64,000 nt of DNA from Paraburkholderia sp. (GTDB lineage: Bacteria > Pseudomonadota > Gammaproteobacteria > Burkholderiales > Burkholderiaceae): contig NZ_SCRP01000035.1 in the NCBI RefSeq assembly GCF_004298475.1, positions 53,318 to 117,317 of the forward strand, in the 5' to 3' direction. The notes beneath the pieces were generated by a model. It had not been told where the DNA came from. It did no database searches and saw only the letters and a program-made list of their open reading frames with translations. The translations under genes were made by a program, and so were the position numbers. This document shows, one piece after another, positions 57,583-64,000 of the stretch (its first letter is position 1; every line of letters begins with the position of its first letter).

Positions 57583-58259
57583 TGCATCATTTCGACTGGA
57601 GCGGCATTCCGGGCGCGCTGCCGACCTTGTGGACCGGCACGATCGTCACGGTCAAGATCACGCTGTGCGCGATCATCGTCGGCATTCTGTGGGGCACGCT
57701 GCTCGCGCTCATGCGCCTTTCGGGCGTCAAGCCGCTCGAATGGTTCGCGAACGCCTATGTGACGGTGTTCCGCTCGATTCCGCTCGTGATGGTCCTGCTG
57801 TGGTTCTTCCTGATCGTGCCGCAAGTGCTGCAAAGCGTGCTCCATCTTTCGCCGGACATCGACATCCGGCTCGCTTCGGCGATGGTGGCGTTCTCGCTCT
57901 TCGAGGCGGCTTATTATTCGGAGATCATTCGCGCCGGCATTCAGGCGGTGTCGCGCGGGCAGGTGAACGCGTCGTTCGCGCTCGGCATGCGCTACGGCCA
58001 GGCGATGCGCTACATCGTGCTGCCGCAGGCGTTTCGTGCGATGGTTCCGCTGCTGCTCACCCAGGCCATCGTGCTCTTTCAGGACACTTCGCTCGTCTAC
58101 GTGATCAGCCTCGCGGACTTCTTCCGCACCGCGGCGAATATCGGCGACCGTGACGGCACGACCGTCGAGATGGTACTGTTCGCGGGCGCCTGCTATTTCG
58201 TCATTTGCGTGGTCGCGTCGGGCCTTGTGAAAGGCTTTCAGAAAAAGGTCGCAAGATGA
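57582..58259 (+). CDS. gltK: Glutamate/aspartate ABC transporter permease GltK
   Basis: Second permease, 225 residues. EAA loop in [41 protein letters not shown]. An in-frame GTG lies one codon before the ATG chosen; CGGAGG is just upstream. The stop overlaps the gltL ATG by four bases (ATGA). Confidence 0.94.
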   Translation: MHHFDWSGIPGALPTLWTGTIVTVKITLCAIIVGILWGTLLALMRLSGVKPLEWFANAYVTVFRSIPLVMVLLWFFLIVPQVLQSVLHLSPDIDIRLASAMVAFSLFEAAYYSEIIRAGIQAVSRGQVNASFALGMRYGQAMRYIVLPQAFRAMVPLLLTQAIVLFQDTSLVYVISLADFFRTAANIGDRDGTTVEMVLFAGACYFVICVVASGLVKGFQKKVAR

Positions 58260-58981
58260 TTTCAATCAAGAACGTTTCGAAGTGGTACGGTCATTTTCAG
58301 GTGCTGTCCGACTGTACGACCGAAGTGAAGAAAGGCGAGGTCGTGGTGGTGTGCGGGCCGTCGGGCTCGGGCAAGTCGACGCTCATCAAGACCGTCAACG
58401 GCCTCGAGCCGTTCCAGCAGGGCGAGATTCTCGTGAACGGCCAGAGCGTCGGCGACAAGAAGACCAACCTGTCGGCGCTGCGCTCGAAGGTGGGCATGGT
58501 GTTCCAGCACTTCGAGCTGTTTCCGCACCTCTCGATCACCGAAAACCTCACGCTCGCGCAAATCAAGGTGCTCGGCCGCAGCAAGGACGAGGCGACCGAG
58601 AAGGGCATGAAACTGCTCGACCGCGTGGGCCTGCGCGCGCACGCGGAGAAGTTTCCGGGCCAGCTTTCGGGCGGCCAGCAGCAGCGCGTGGCGATTGCGC
58701 GCGCACTCTCGATGGACCCGATCGCGATGCTGTTCGACGAGCCGACCTCGGCGCTCGACCCCGAGATGATCAACGAGGTGCTCGACGTGATGGTCGAACT
58801 CGCACAGGAAGGCATGACGATGATGTGCGTGACCCACGAAATGGGCTTTGCGAAGAAGGTCGCGCATCGCGTGATCTTCATGGATCAGGGGGCTATCGTC
58901 GAGGACGACCGCAAGCAGGATTTCTTCGCGAATCCGAAGTCGGATCGGGCGAAGGATTTTCTCGCGAAGATCCTGCACTGA
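58256..58981 (+). CDS. gltL: Glutamate/aspartate ABC transporter ATP-binding protein
   Basis: ATPase of 241 residues. Walker [10 protein letters not shown] (about 35-43), Q-loop [16 protein letters not shown], signature [15 protein letters not shown], Walker [14 protein letters not shown] and switch histidine in CVTHEMGFA. Last gene of gltIJKL; a terminator-like hairpin follows. Confidence 0.96.
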   Translation: MISIKNVSKWYGHFQVLSDCTTEVKKGEVVVVCGPSGSGKSTLIKTVNGLEPFQQGEILVNGQSVGDKKTNLSALRSKVGMVFQHFELFPHLSITENLTLAQIKVLGRSKDEATEKGMKLLDRVGLRAHAEKFPGQLSGGQQQRVAIARALSMDPIAMLFDEPTSALDPEMINEVLDVMVELAQEGMTMMCVTHEMGFAKKVAHRVIFMDQGAIVEDDRKQDFFANPKSDRAKDFLAKILH

Positions 58982-59012
58982 TTCCGGTACCCGGCGTTGC
59001 GCTGAAACGAAG

Positions 59013-59050
59013 AACGCCGCGTGAGCTCGATGGCCCGCGCGGCGTTTTAC
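59013..59050. terminator. Terminator between gltL and the amidotransferase gene
   Basis: Perfect 9-bp stem AACGCCGCG / CGCGGCGTT with a 16-base loop and TTTTACTTT after it; lies between convergent stops. Confidence 0.7.
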
Positions 59051-59083
59051 TTTGCGCTGCGTTGCGTTGTGCTGCAGCGGACG

Positions 59084-59995
59084 CTAGTCGCCCCAGGTCT
59101 GCATCGCGGCAGCGGTTGCGACGTCCACGGTCTTGCTGGCTGGCGGCGGGCAAGGCGCGCTCGCCGAGGCATCCGTCGACGGATTCTTCAGCTTGTCGAG
59201 CACACGTTGCGGCACCGGCACGCGCGCCTGTGCGACCACGTCGCCATGCTGGAACATCAGCAGATCGCCGGGTGCGAAGCGCGTCCAGACTTCGTTGTCG
59301 GTGAGCGGCGAGGTGGCGATCACCGCGACGCAGTCTTCCGGCGTCGTGTAATTCGCGAAGTCGACGGAGACGTCGGCATCGACGAGATGCGCCGTCGAGA
59401 ACGGCCAGCGGCGCACGAGGTAGTAGAGATGCGTCGAGCAGTGCGCGAAAAGCGCCTGGCCGTTCGACATCAGAAAATTGAATACGCCGAACTGCGTGAT
59501 GTCGCGCGTGAGCGATTCGAGCGCGGCAAAGAGTTCGTCGAGCGGCGGCTGCGAACCCGGAAACGCTTTACGCAACCCCTCCAGCAGCGCGCAGAACGCG
59601 AGTTCGCTATCGGTCGTGCCGACCGGATGATAGACGCCCGACATCGCCGGATTGAAGTCCTGCAGGTCGCCGTTGTGCGCGAAGATCCAGTGGCGGCCCC
59701 ACAGTTCGCGCATGAACGGGTGGCAGTTCTCGAGCAGGATATGCCCTTGCGTGGCCTTGCGGATATGGGCGATGGTGTTGCGCGACTTGATGGGGTAGCG
59801 CTTGACCATTTCGGCGATGGGCGAGCGCGCGGACGCTTCGTGGTCGATGAAGAGGCGGCAGGCCTTGTCTTCGAAGAACGCGATGCCCCAGCCGTCGGCG
59901 TGGTGATCGGTGACGCCGCCGCGCGCTGCGAATCCGGTGAAGGAAAACGTGACGTCCGTCGGCGCGGCGCAGTTCATTCCGAGAAGTTGGCACAT
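59084..59995 (-). CDS. Class II glutamine amidotransferase (YafJ-like)
   Basis: Protein of 303 residues with the Ntn-type glutaminase fold. Starting at 59995 places cysteine second (MCQLLGMNCA), as needed for the N-terminal nucleophile. HHADGWGIAFFED, HIRKATQG and WIFAHNGDL are glutaminase motifs. It resembles the stand-alone YafJ group, whose acceptor is not known. The C-terminal 35 residues are Pro/Ala/Ser-rich. It is divergent from pyrC. Confidence 0.9.
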   Translation of the reverse strand: MCQLLGMNCAAPTDVTFSFTGFAARGGVTDHHADGWGIAFFEDKACRLFIDHEASARSPIAEMVKRYPIKSRNTIAHIRKATQGHILLENCHPFMRELWGRHWIFAHNGDLQDFNPAMSGVYHPVGTTDSELAFCALLEGLRKAFPGSQPPLDELFAALESLTRDITQFGVFNFLMSNGQALFAHCSTHLYYLVRRWPFSTAHLVDADVSVDFANYTTPEDCVAVIATSPLTDNEVWTRFAPGDLLMFQHGDVVAQARVPVPQRVLDKLKNPSTDASASAPCPPPASKTVDVATAAAMQTWGD

Positions 59996-60248
59996 ATCTG
60001 ATGCGTGGTACGGCGGGGCGTGGCGACCCGCGTGGTTGCCTGGCGGCCCGGTACAATGATGATTTTCCAAGGATATCACCCGGCTGCGGCTGGCGGGCCC
60101 TCCTTTTCGGGGGCGCGGCTGCGCGGCGCATTGTCTGTTGCGCCGCATGCGCGCGCCGGTCAGCCCGATCTGCCTTGCTGCGCAGCATTTGCGTGTTGTT
60201 GCCTTGTTTTAGCCCGTAATCGTTGTAATCGCGCTGTATTCGAACGCC

Positions 60249-61304
60249 ATGAACGCTTCTTCTCCGACGACCCTCACGCTCACCCGCCCCGACGACTGGC
60301 ATCTGCACGTTCGCGACGGCGCCATGCTCGCGGCGGTGCTGCCGCATACGGCGCGCCAGTTCGGCCGCGCGATCATCATGCCGAACCTGAAGCCGCCGGT
60401 CACGACGACCGGGCAGGCCGCCGCGTACCGCGCGCGCATTCTGGCCGCGCTGCCCGAGGGCATGCGTTTCGAGCCGCTGATGACGCTCTATCTCACCGAC
60501 AACACGCCGCCCGAGGAAATCCGCCGCGCGCGCGAAAGCGGCTTCGTGCACGGCGTGAAGCTGTATCCGGCGGGTGCGACGACGAATTCCGACGCGGGCG
60601 TGACCGATATCCGCAAGTGCGCGCAGACGCTGGAAGCGATGCAGGAAGCGGGCATGCCGCTGCTCGTGCACGGCGAGGTGACGAATGCCGATATCGACCT
60701 GTTCGACCGCGAGAAGGTCTTCATCGACCGCGTGATGACGCCGCTGCGCCGCGACTTCCCGGCGCTCAAGGTCGTGTTCGAGCACATCACGACGAAGGAC
60801 GCCGTCGACTACATCCGTGCCGACCGCGCCGCGCCGGGACTGCTGGGCGCGACGATTACCGCGCATCACCTGCTGTACAACCGCAACGCGATTTTCCAGG
60901 GCGGCATTCGTCCGCACTACTACTGTCTGCCGGTCCTCAAGCGCGAGACGCATCGCGTGGCGCTGGTCGAGGCGGCGACCTCGGGCGATGCGCGCTTCTT
61001 CCTCGGCACGGACAGCGCGCCGCATCCGAAGGGGCTGAAGGAGCACGCGTGCGGCTGCGCGGGCTGCTACACGGCGCTGCACGCGCTCGAACTCTACGCG
61101 GAGGCGTTCGACAACGCGGGCGCGCTCGACAAGCTCGAAGGCTTCGCGAGCTTCTATGGCGCGGACTTCTACGGTCTGCCGCGCAGCGCCGAAACGGTGA
61201 CGCTGCGCCGCGAGACATGGACGCTGCCGGCCGAAGTGACGGCGGGCGACACGCCGGTCGTGCCGCTGCGCGGCGGCGAGTCGATCGGCTGGAAGCTCGT
61301 CTGA
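60249..61304 (+). CDS. pyrC: Dihydroorotase
   Basis: Zinc enzyme of 351 residues (PyrC, class II homodimeric), cyclising carbamoyl aspartate to dihydroorotate. Metal ligands in [10 protein letters not shown] (HxH), carboxylated lysine in [12 protein letters not shown], histidines in LLVHGEV and FEHITT, and aspartate in LGTDSAPHP. Start at 60249 is standard. The DUF3025 gene begins 2 bases after its stop. Confidence 0.96.
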   Translation: MNASSPTTLTLTRPDDWHLHVRDGAMLAAVLPHTARQFGRAIIMPNLKPPVTTTGQAAAYRARILAALPEGMRFEPLMTLYLTDNTPPEEIRRARESGFVHGVKLYPAGATTNSDAGVTDIRKCAQTLEAMQEAGMPLLVHGEVTNADIDLFDREKVFIDRVMTPLRRDFPALKVVFEHITTKDAVDYIRADRAAPGLLGATITAHHLLYNRNAIFQGGIRPHYYCLPVLKRETHRVALVEAATSGDARFFLGTDSAPHPKGLKEHACGCAGCYTALHALELYAEAFDNAGALDKLEGFASFYGADFYGLPRSAETVTLRRETWTLPAEVTAGDTPVVPLRGGESIGWKLV

Positions 61305-61306
61305 GG

Positions 61307-62161
61307 GTGAGCACCGACGCTCCGGCGGGCGGCGCGGCCCGCCGCAGTCTTCCCGCCGCCGGATTTGCCGATATCGACTGGGCGCGCCCGTGGTTCGCCC
61401 AGCACGAGGCGCGCGGGCGGCGCTGGCAGCGGGCGGCGCTCGCCGGTTGCGGCCGCTATCTCGACGAGTTGAATGCCGATGCGCGCGCGTGCGCGCAGTC
61501 GACCGGGCGCGGGCAGCCGCTCGCGTTCATCGCCCAGGACGACTTGCCCGAGGGCAGCGCCTACGAGGCGCATATCGCCGCGACGGGCTGCGTGCCCATG
61601 CGCCACAACCTCCACGACTTCTTCAATGCGCTCGCCTGGTTTGCGTTTCCGCGCATCAAGGCGACGCTGAACGCGCGCCAGTCGGCGGCAATCGACGTGC
61701 TCGGCGTGGGTCCGACGCGCGGCGGCGTGCGCGACGCGCTCACGCTCTTCGACGAGAACGCGGTGCTGTTCGTGTGTGCAGACGCGTCGATGGCGGCGGC
61801 GCTGCGCAATTTCGACTGGCGCACGCTGTTCGTCGCGAACCGCGCGCGTTGGGGCGCGCACTGCGAAGTGCGCGTGTTCGGCCACGCGCTGCTCGACAAA
61901 TTGATCGCACCTTACGCGGCATGTACGGCGCACGCCTGGGTGGTCGAGGCGCCGCCGGCGTATTTCGGCTGGGCGCGTGAAGCGCGCGATGCCTGGCTCG
62001 ACGAAACGGTGAGCGCGGCGCTTGCCGCCGCTGCGAACCTGACCAGCCGCAGTTTTTCGCCGCTGCCGGTGCTCGGCATTCCCGGCTGGTGGCCGCAGAA
62101 CGAAGACGCGGCGTTCTACGACGACACTTCCGTGTTTCGGCCGGGGCGCCGCGGGCGCTAG
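61307..62161 (+). CDS. DUF3025 family protein
   Basis: Protein of 284 residues of unknown function, probably translated from the GTG at 61307, two bases after the pyrC stop. DUF3025 hallmarks include the conserved MRHNLHDFFNALAWFAFPR in parts, GPTRGGVRDALTLFDENA and the C-terminal PVLGIPGWWPQNEDAAFYDD. It is routinely found next to pyrC in beta-proteobacteria. No membrane segment or signal is visible. Confidence 0.88.
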   Translation: MSTDAPAGGAARRSLPAAGFADIDWARPWFAQHEARGRRWQRAALAGCGRYLDELNADARACAQSTGRGQPLAFIAQDDLPEGSAYEAHIAATGCVPMRHNLHDFFNALAWFAFPRIKATLNARQSAAIDVLGVGPTRGGVRDALTLFDENAVLFVCADASMAAALRNFDWRTLFVANRARWGAHCEVRVFGHALLDKLIAPYAACTAHAWVVEAPPAYFGWAREARDAWLDETVSAALAAAANLTSRSFSPLPVLGIPGWWPQNEDAAFYDDTSVFRPGRRGR

Positions 62162-62280
62162 CGTGGGCGTGCTGCGCGCAACCGCGGTTCACGGCGCGCG
62201 CGGCGTTCTCACTGCGCGTCGTCGCGCCGCTTCGGCACCCTGCGCGCGACACGTCGCACCGTGCTAATATCGCCCCTCGC

Positions 62281-62700
<420 letters not shown>

Positions 62701-62716
62701 GCCGTCCTCATTACGC

Positions 62717-62757
62717 AAAAAAGCCGGCGCGGTTCAATCACCGCGCCGGCTTTTTTT
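62717..62757. terminator. Bidirectional terminator between rnpB and the OsmC gene
   Basis: Perfect 17-bp stem AAAAAAGCCGGCGCGGT / ACCGCGCCGGCTTTTTT with a 6-base loop, T-runs on both strands. Confidence 0.95.
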
Positions 62758-62778
62758 CTGCCGATGCGCTCAGGCCAT

Positions 62779-63201
62779 TCAGGCCGCGACGATCTCGAAC
62801 GTGTGCGTAATTTCCGCCGTCTTGCCGAGCATGATCGACGCCGAGCAGTACTTGTCGTGCGACAGCTTGACCGCACGCTCGACCGTCGCCGGATTCAGGT
62901 TCTTCCCCGTCACGGTGAAGTGGAAGTGGATCTTCGTGAAGACCTTCGGGTCTTCGTTCGCCCGCTCGCCCTTGAGCGTCACGTTGCAGCCGCTGACTTC
63001 CTGGCGGCTCCGCTTCAGGATCAGGACCACGTCGTAGGCCGTGCAGCCGCCTGCGCCGACCAGCAGCATTTCCATCGGACGCGGCGCCAGGTTGTGGCCG
63101 CCGCCATCCGGCGCACCGTCCATGTTGACGAGGTGCCCGCTGCCCGTCGCGGCTGCGAACGCCATGCCATCCCCTCCCATCCAGCTCACTTTGCATTCCA
63201 T
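62779..63201 (-). CDS. OsmC family peroxiredoxin-like protein
   Basis: Protein of 140 residues of the OsmC/Ohr family, thiol-dependent reductases of organic hydroperoxides. Both redox cysteines are present: C53 in VGAGGCTAYDVVLIL and C119 in SHDKYCSASIML. It resembles the YhfA-like subgroup more than Ohr, so peroxidase activity is not certain. Start at 63201 (MECKVSWMGG) has GGAGG seven bases upstream. Confidence 0.9.
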   Translation of the reverse strand: MECKVSWMGGDGMAFAAATGSGHLVNMDGAPDGGGHNLAPRPMEMLLVGAGGCTAYDVVLILKRSRQEVSGCNVTLKGERANEDPKVFTKIHFHFTVTGKNLNPATVERAVKLSHDKYCSASIMLGKTAEITHTFEIVAA

Positions 63202-63495
63202 GCGCCTGCCTCCGACCGGTATCTTCGATTCAGACGGCAATTGTAGCCCGCACGCCGTGCGCTCGCCCGGGGCGGCATGCAGGCGGCGGCGCGTGCGGCC
63301 TGACAGATTAGGGCGGCGCGAAATCCTGAAAGTCTGCTGGATTCCCCTGGTCGCGTTAGGGGCTTGTTGCCGGCATCGGCATGTCATGTACGGCCTGCAC
63401 TGTTGTAAGCGCATGATTCTTAATTAAATCCCGAATGCGCAGCAGTTCGTGCTTAATTTCGCATTATGGTGTTGTATTTTGTAATGCGGTTTTCC

Positions 63496-63524
63496 TTGCG
63501 CCACTTGGGGTCGACCCGTATAAT
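63496..63524 (+). promoter_or_regulatory. Sigma70-type promoter of the predicted sRNA
   Basis: TTGCGC (63496-63501), a 17-base spacer, and a perfect TATAAT (63519-63524). Expected start of transcription near 63531. Confidence 0.75.
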
Positions 63525-63530
63525 TCAGTT

Positions 63531-63624
63531 CATTGGTTGTCGTCCTCTACGACACCTCAGCATGTCTCCTCCACCCTCCTCAAAAGGTGGATTAAGCCCG
63601 AACACCGCGTTCGGGCTTTTTTTT
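63531..63624 (+). ncRNA. Predicted small RNA with anti-Shine-Dalgarno hairpin loops
   Basis: About 94 nt from the predicted start to the end of the terminator T-run. Hairpin 1: TGTCGT / ACGACA (63538-63554) with loop CCTCT. Hairpin 2: TCCACC / GGTGGA (63570-63591) with loop CTCCTCAAAA. Between them is CTCCTCC. Then an intrinsic terminator. C-rich CUCCU loops can pair with ribosome-binding sites, as in other Hfq-type sRNAs with two exposed anti-SD loops. No open reading frame with a ribosome-binding site is visible. It might instead be an attenuated leader of rplM, but the complete terminator and a second promoter downstream argue for an independent RNA. Confidence 0.65.
63594..63624 (+). terminator. 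Intrinsic terminator of the predicted sRNA
   Basis: Perfect 10-bp stem AAGCCCGAAC / GTTCGGGCTT with a 5-base loop, followed by a run of eight T. Confidence 0.93.
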
Positions 63625-63698
63625 GGTTCTTCACGGATTCGCGTTCTGCCTGAGCCGGCATCGTATCCCGTGCTACATCCCGTTCAGGCGCACATATT

Positions 63699-63728
63699 TT
63701 GACGTCCGGATAATTTTCCCTTTATAAT
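63699..63728 (+). promoter_or_regulatory. Promoter of rplM
   Basis: TTGACG (63699-63704), 18-base spacer, TATAAT (63723-63728). It gives a leader of about 110 bases before the rplM ATG. Confidence 0.8.
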
Positions 63729-63846
63729 CCTAGGTTTCCCGCATTCATGCCCACGGGGAGAAACAGGGAGAGCCTGCGCCGGCGCCAACGAGCGTCACCA
63801 CACAAGCAGGACCAAAACAGGGCACAGCATATTTTTTGGATCGATC

Positions 63847-64000
63847 ATGAAGACGTTTTCCGCAAAAGCCCATGAGGTGGCGCGCGAATGGTACGTGATT
63901 GACGCGACGGATAAGGTTCTCGGCCGTGTCGCCAGCGAAGTGGCACGCCGTCTTCGCGGCAAGCATAAGCCTGAGTTCACCCCGCACGTCGACACCGGTG
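63847..64000 (+). CDS. rplM: Ribosomal protein L13 (5' part, runs off the window)
   Basis: The first 51 residues are visible: [20 protein letters not shown], then the typical L13 segment [20 protein letters not shown]. This is the start of large-subunit protein L13, usually followed by rpsI. The leader is about 110 bases and includes a GC-rich palindromic stretch near 63777-63786. Confidence 0.97.
   Translation, partial: MKTFSAKAHEVAREWYVIDATDKVLGRVASEVARRLRGKHKPEFTPHVDTG

Larger units (their letters stand above)
63202..63846. other. Intergenic region upstream of rplM
   Basis: 645 bases with no protein gene. It contains an inverted repeat CGCATTA-N15-TAATGCG (63460-63488), the predicted sRNA with promoter and terminator (63496-63624), and the rplM promoter (63699-63728) and leader. 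Confidence 0.7.

Noticed and set aside
60005-61306. In-frame upstream extension of the DUF3025 gene through pyrC
   Set aside because: It overlaps pyrC completely in another frame; the real start is most likely the GTG two bases after the pyrC stop.

Overview
The window is a high-GC stretch of a Burkholderiaceae main chromosome. Paraburkholderia/Caballeronia/Burkholderia is the likely lineage. This is judged from gene order and protein character: fur divergent from bamE, leuS-lptE-holA-proA, hexR divergent from edd-eda, pyrC-DUF3025-rnpB, and rplM starting at the right edge. Housekeeping and metabolic genes dominate. I see no phage, insertion sequence, CRISPR array, tRNA or rRNA.

Layout, left to right. 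1-3.2 kb: an EcsC-family protein divergent from a 14-TM MFS drug pump that is followed by a MarR regulator; a 17-bp palindrome lies just upstream of the pump gene. 3.2-6.7 kb: a D-amino-acid module (PLP-dependent D-serine dehydratase-like enzyme, divergent D-aminoacylase and a RidA protein). 6.8-10.2 kb: an FAD oxidoreductase, a SpoIIAA-like protein, a small possible winged-helix protein and a gene-poor stretch. 10.2-20.9 kb: a sugar cluster with IclR regulator, dgoK, dgoA, two SDRs, an AraFGH-type ABC importer, an SMP-30 lactonase and an aldose epimerase. It fits an oxidative (De Ley-Doudoroff) route for D-galactose and/or L-arabinose, but no sugar-acid dehydratase is present. 21-27.2 kb: pyrF, a cupin, pncC, pgpA, thiL and maeB. 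27.4-28.6 kb: a secreted guanyl-specific RNase followed by its barstar-type inhibitor.

28.7-45.4 kb: rsmE, a VOC protein, speE, tkt, gap, fur, bamE, dapB, exbB-exbD, leuS, lptE, holA, proA and hemJ. 45.5-51.4 kb: Entner-Doudoroff and gluconate block (hexR | edd-eda, gluconate permease, gntK) with two visible HexR boxes between hexR and edd. 51.5-59 kb: purB, a LysR regulator, gdhA and the glutamate/aspartate importer gltIJKL. 59-64 kb: class II amidotransferase, pyrC, DUF3025, RNase P RNA, an OsmC protein, a predicted small RNA and the start of rplM.

The most interesting non-coding signals are these. (i) A predicted ~95-nt sRNA before rplM has a good sigma70-type promoter, two hairpins with C-rich anti-Shine-Dalgarno loops, and a strong terminator. 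(ii) A 30-bp hairpin element occurs twice, 46 kb apart, immediately upstream of the D-aminoacylase and gluconokinase genes. (iii) Stem-loops sit directly after both ABC substrate-binding-protein genes. (iv) A near-perfect 66-nt hairpin lies before pyrF. (v) Degenerate short tandem repeats recur within and between genes, several of them in frame. All calls come from reading the sequence; no searches were run.
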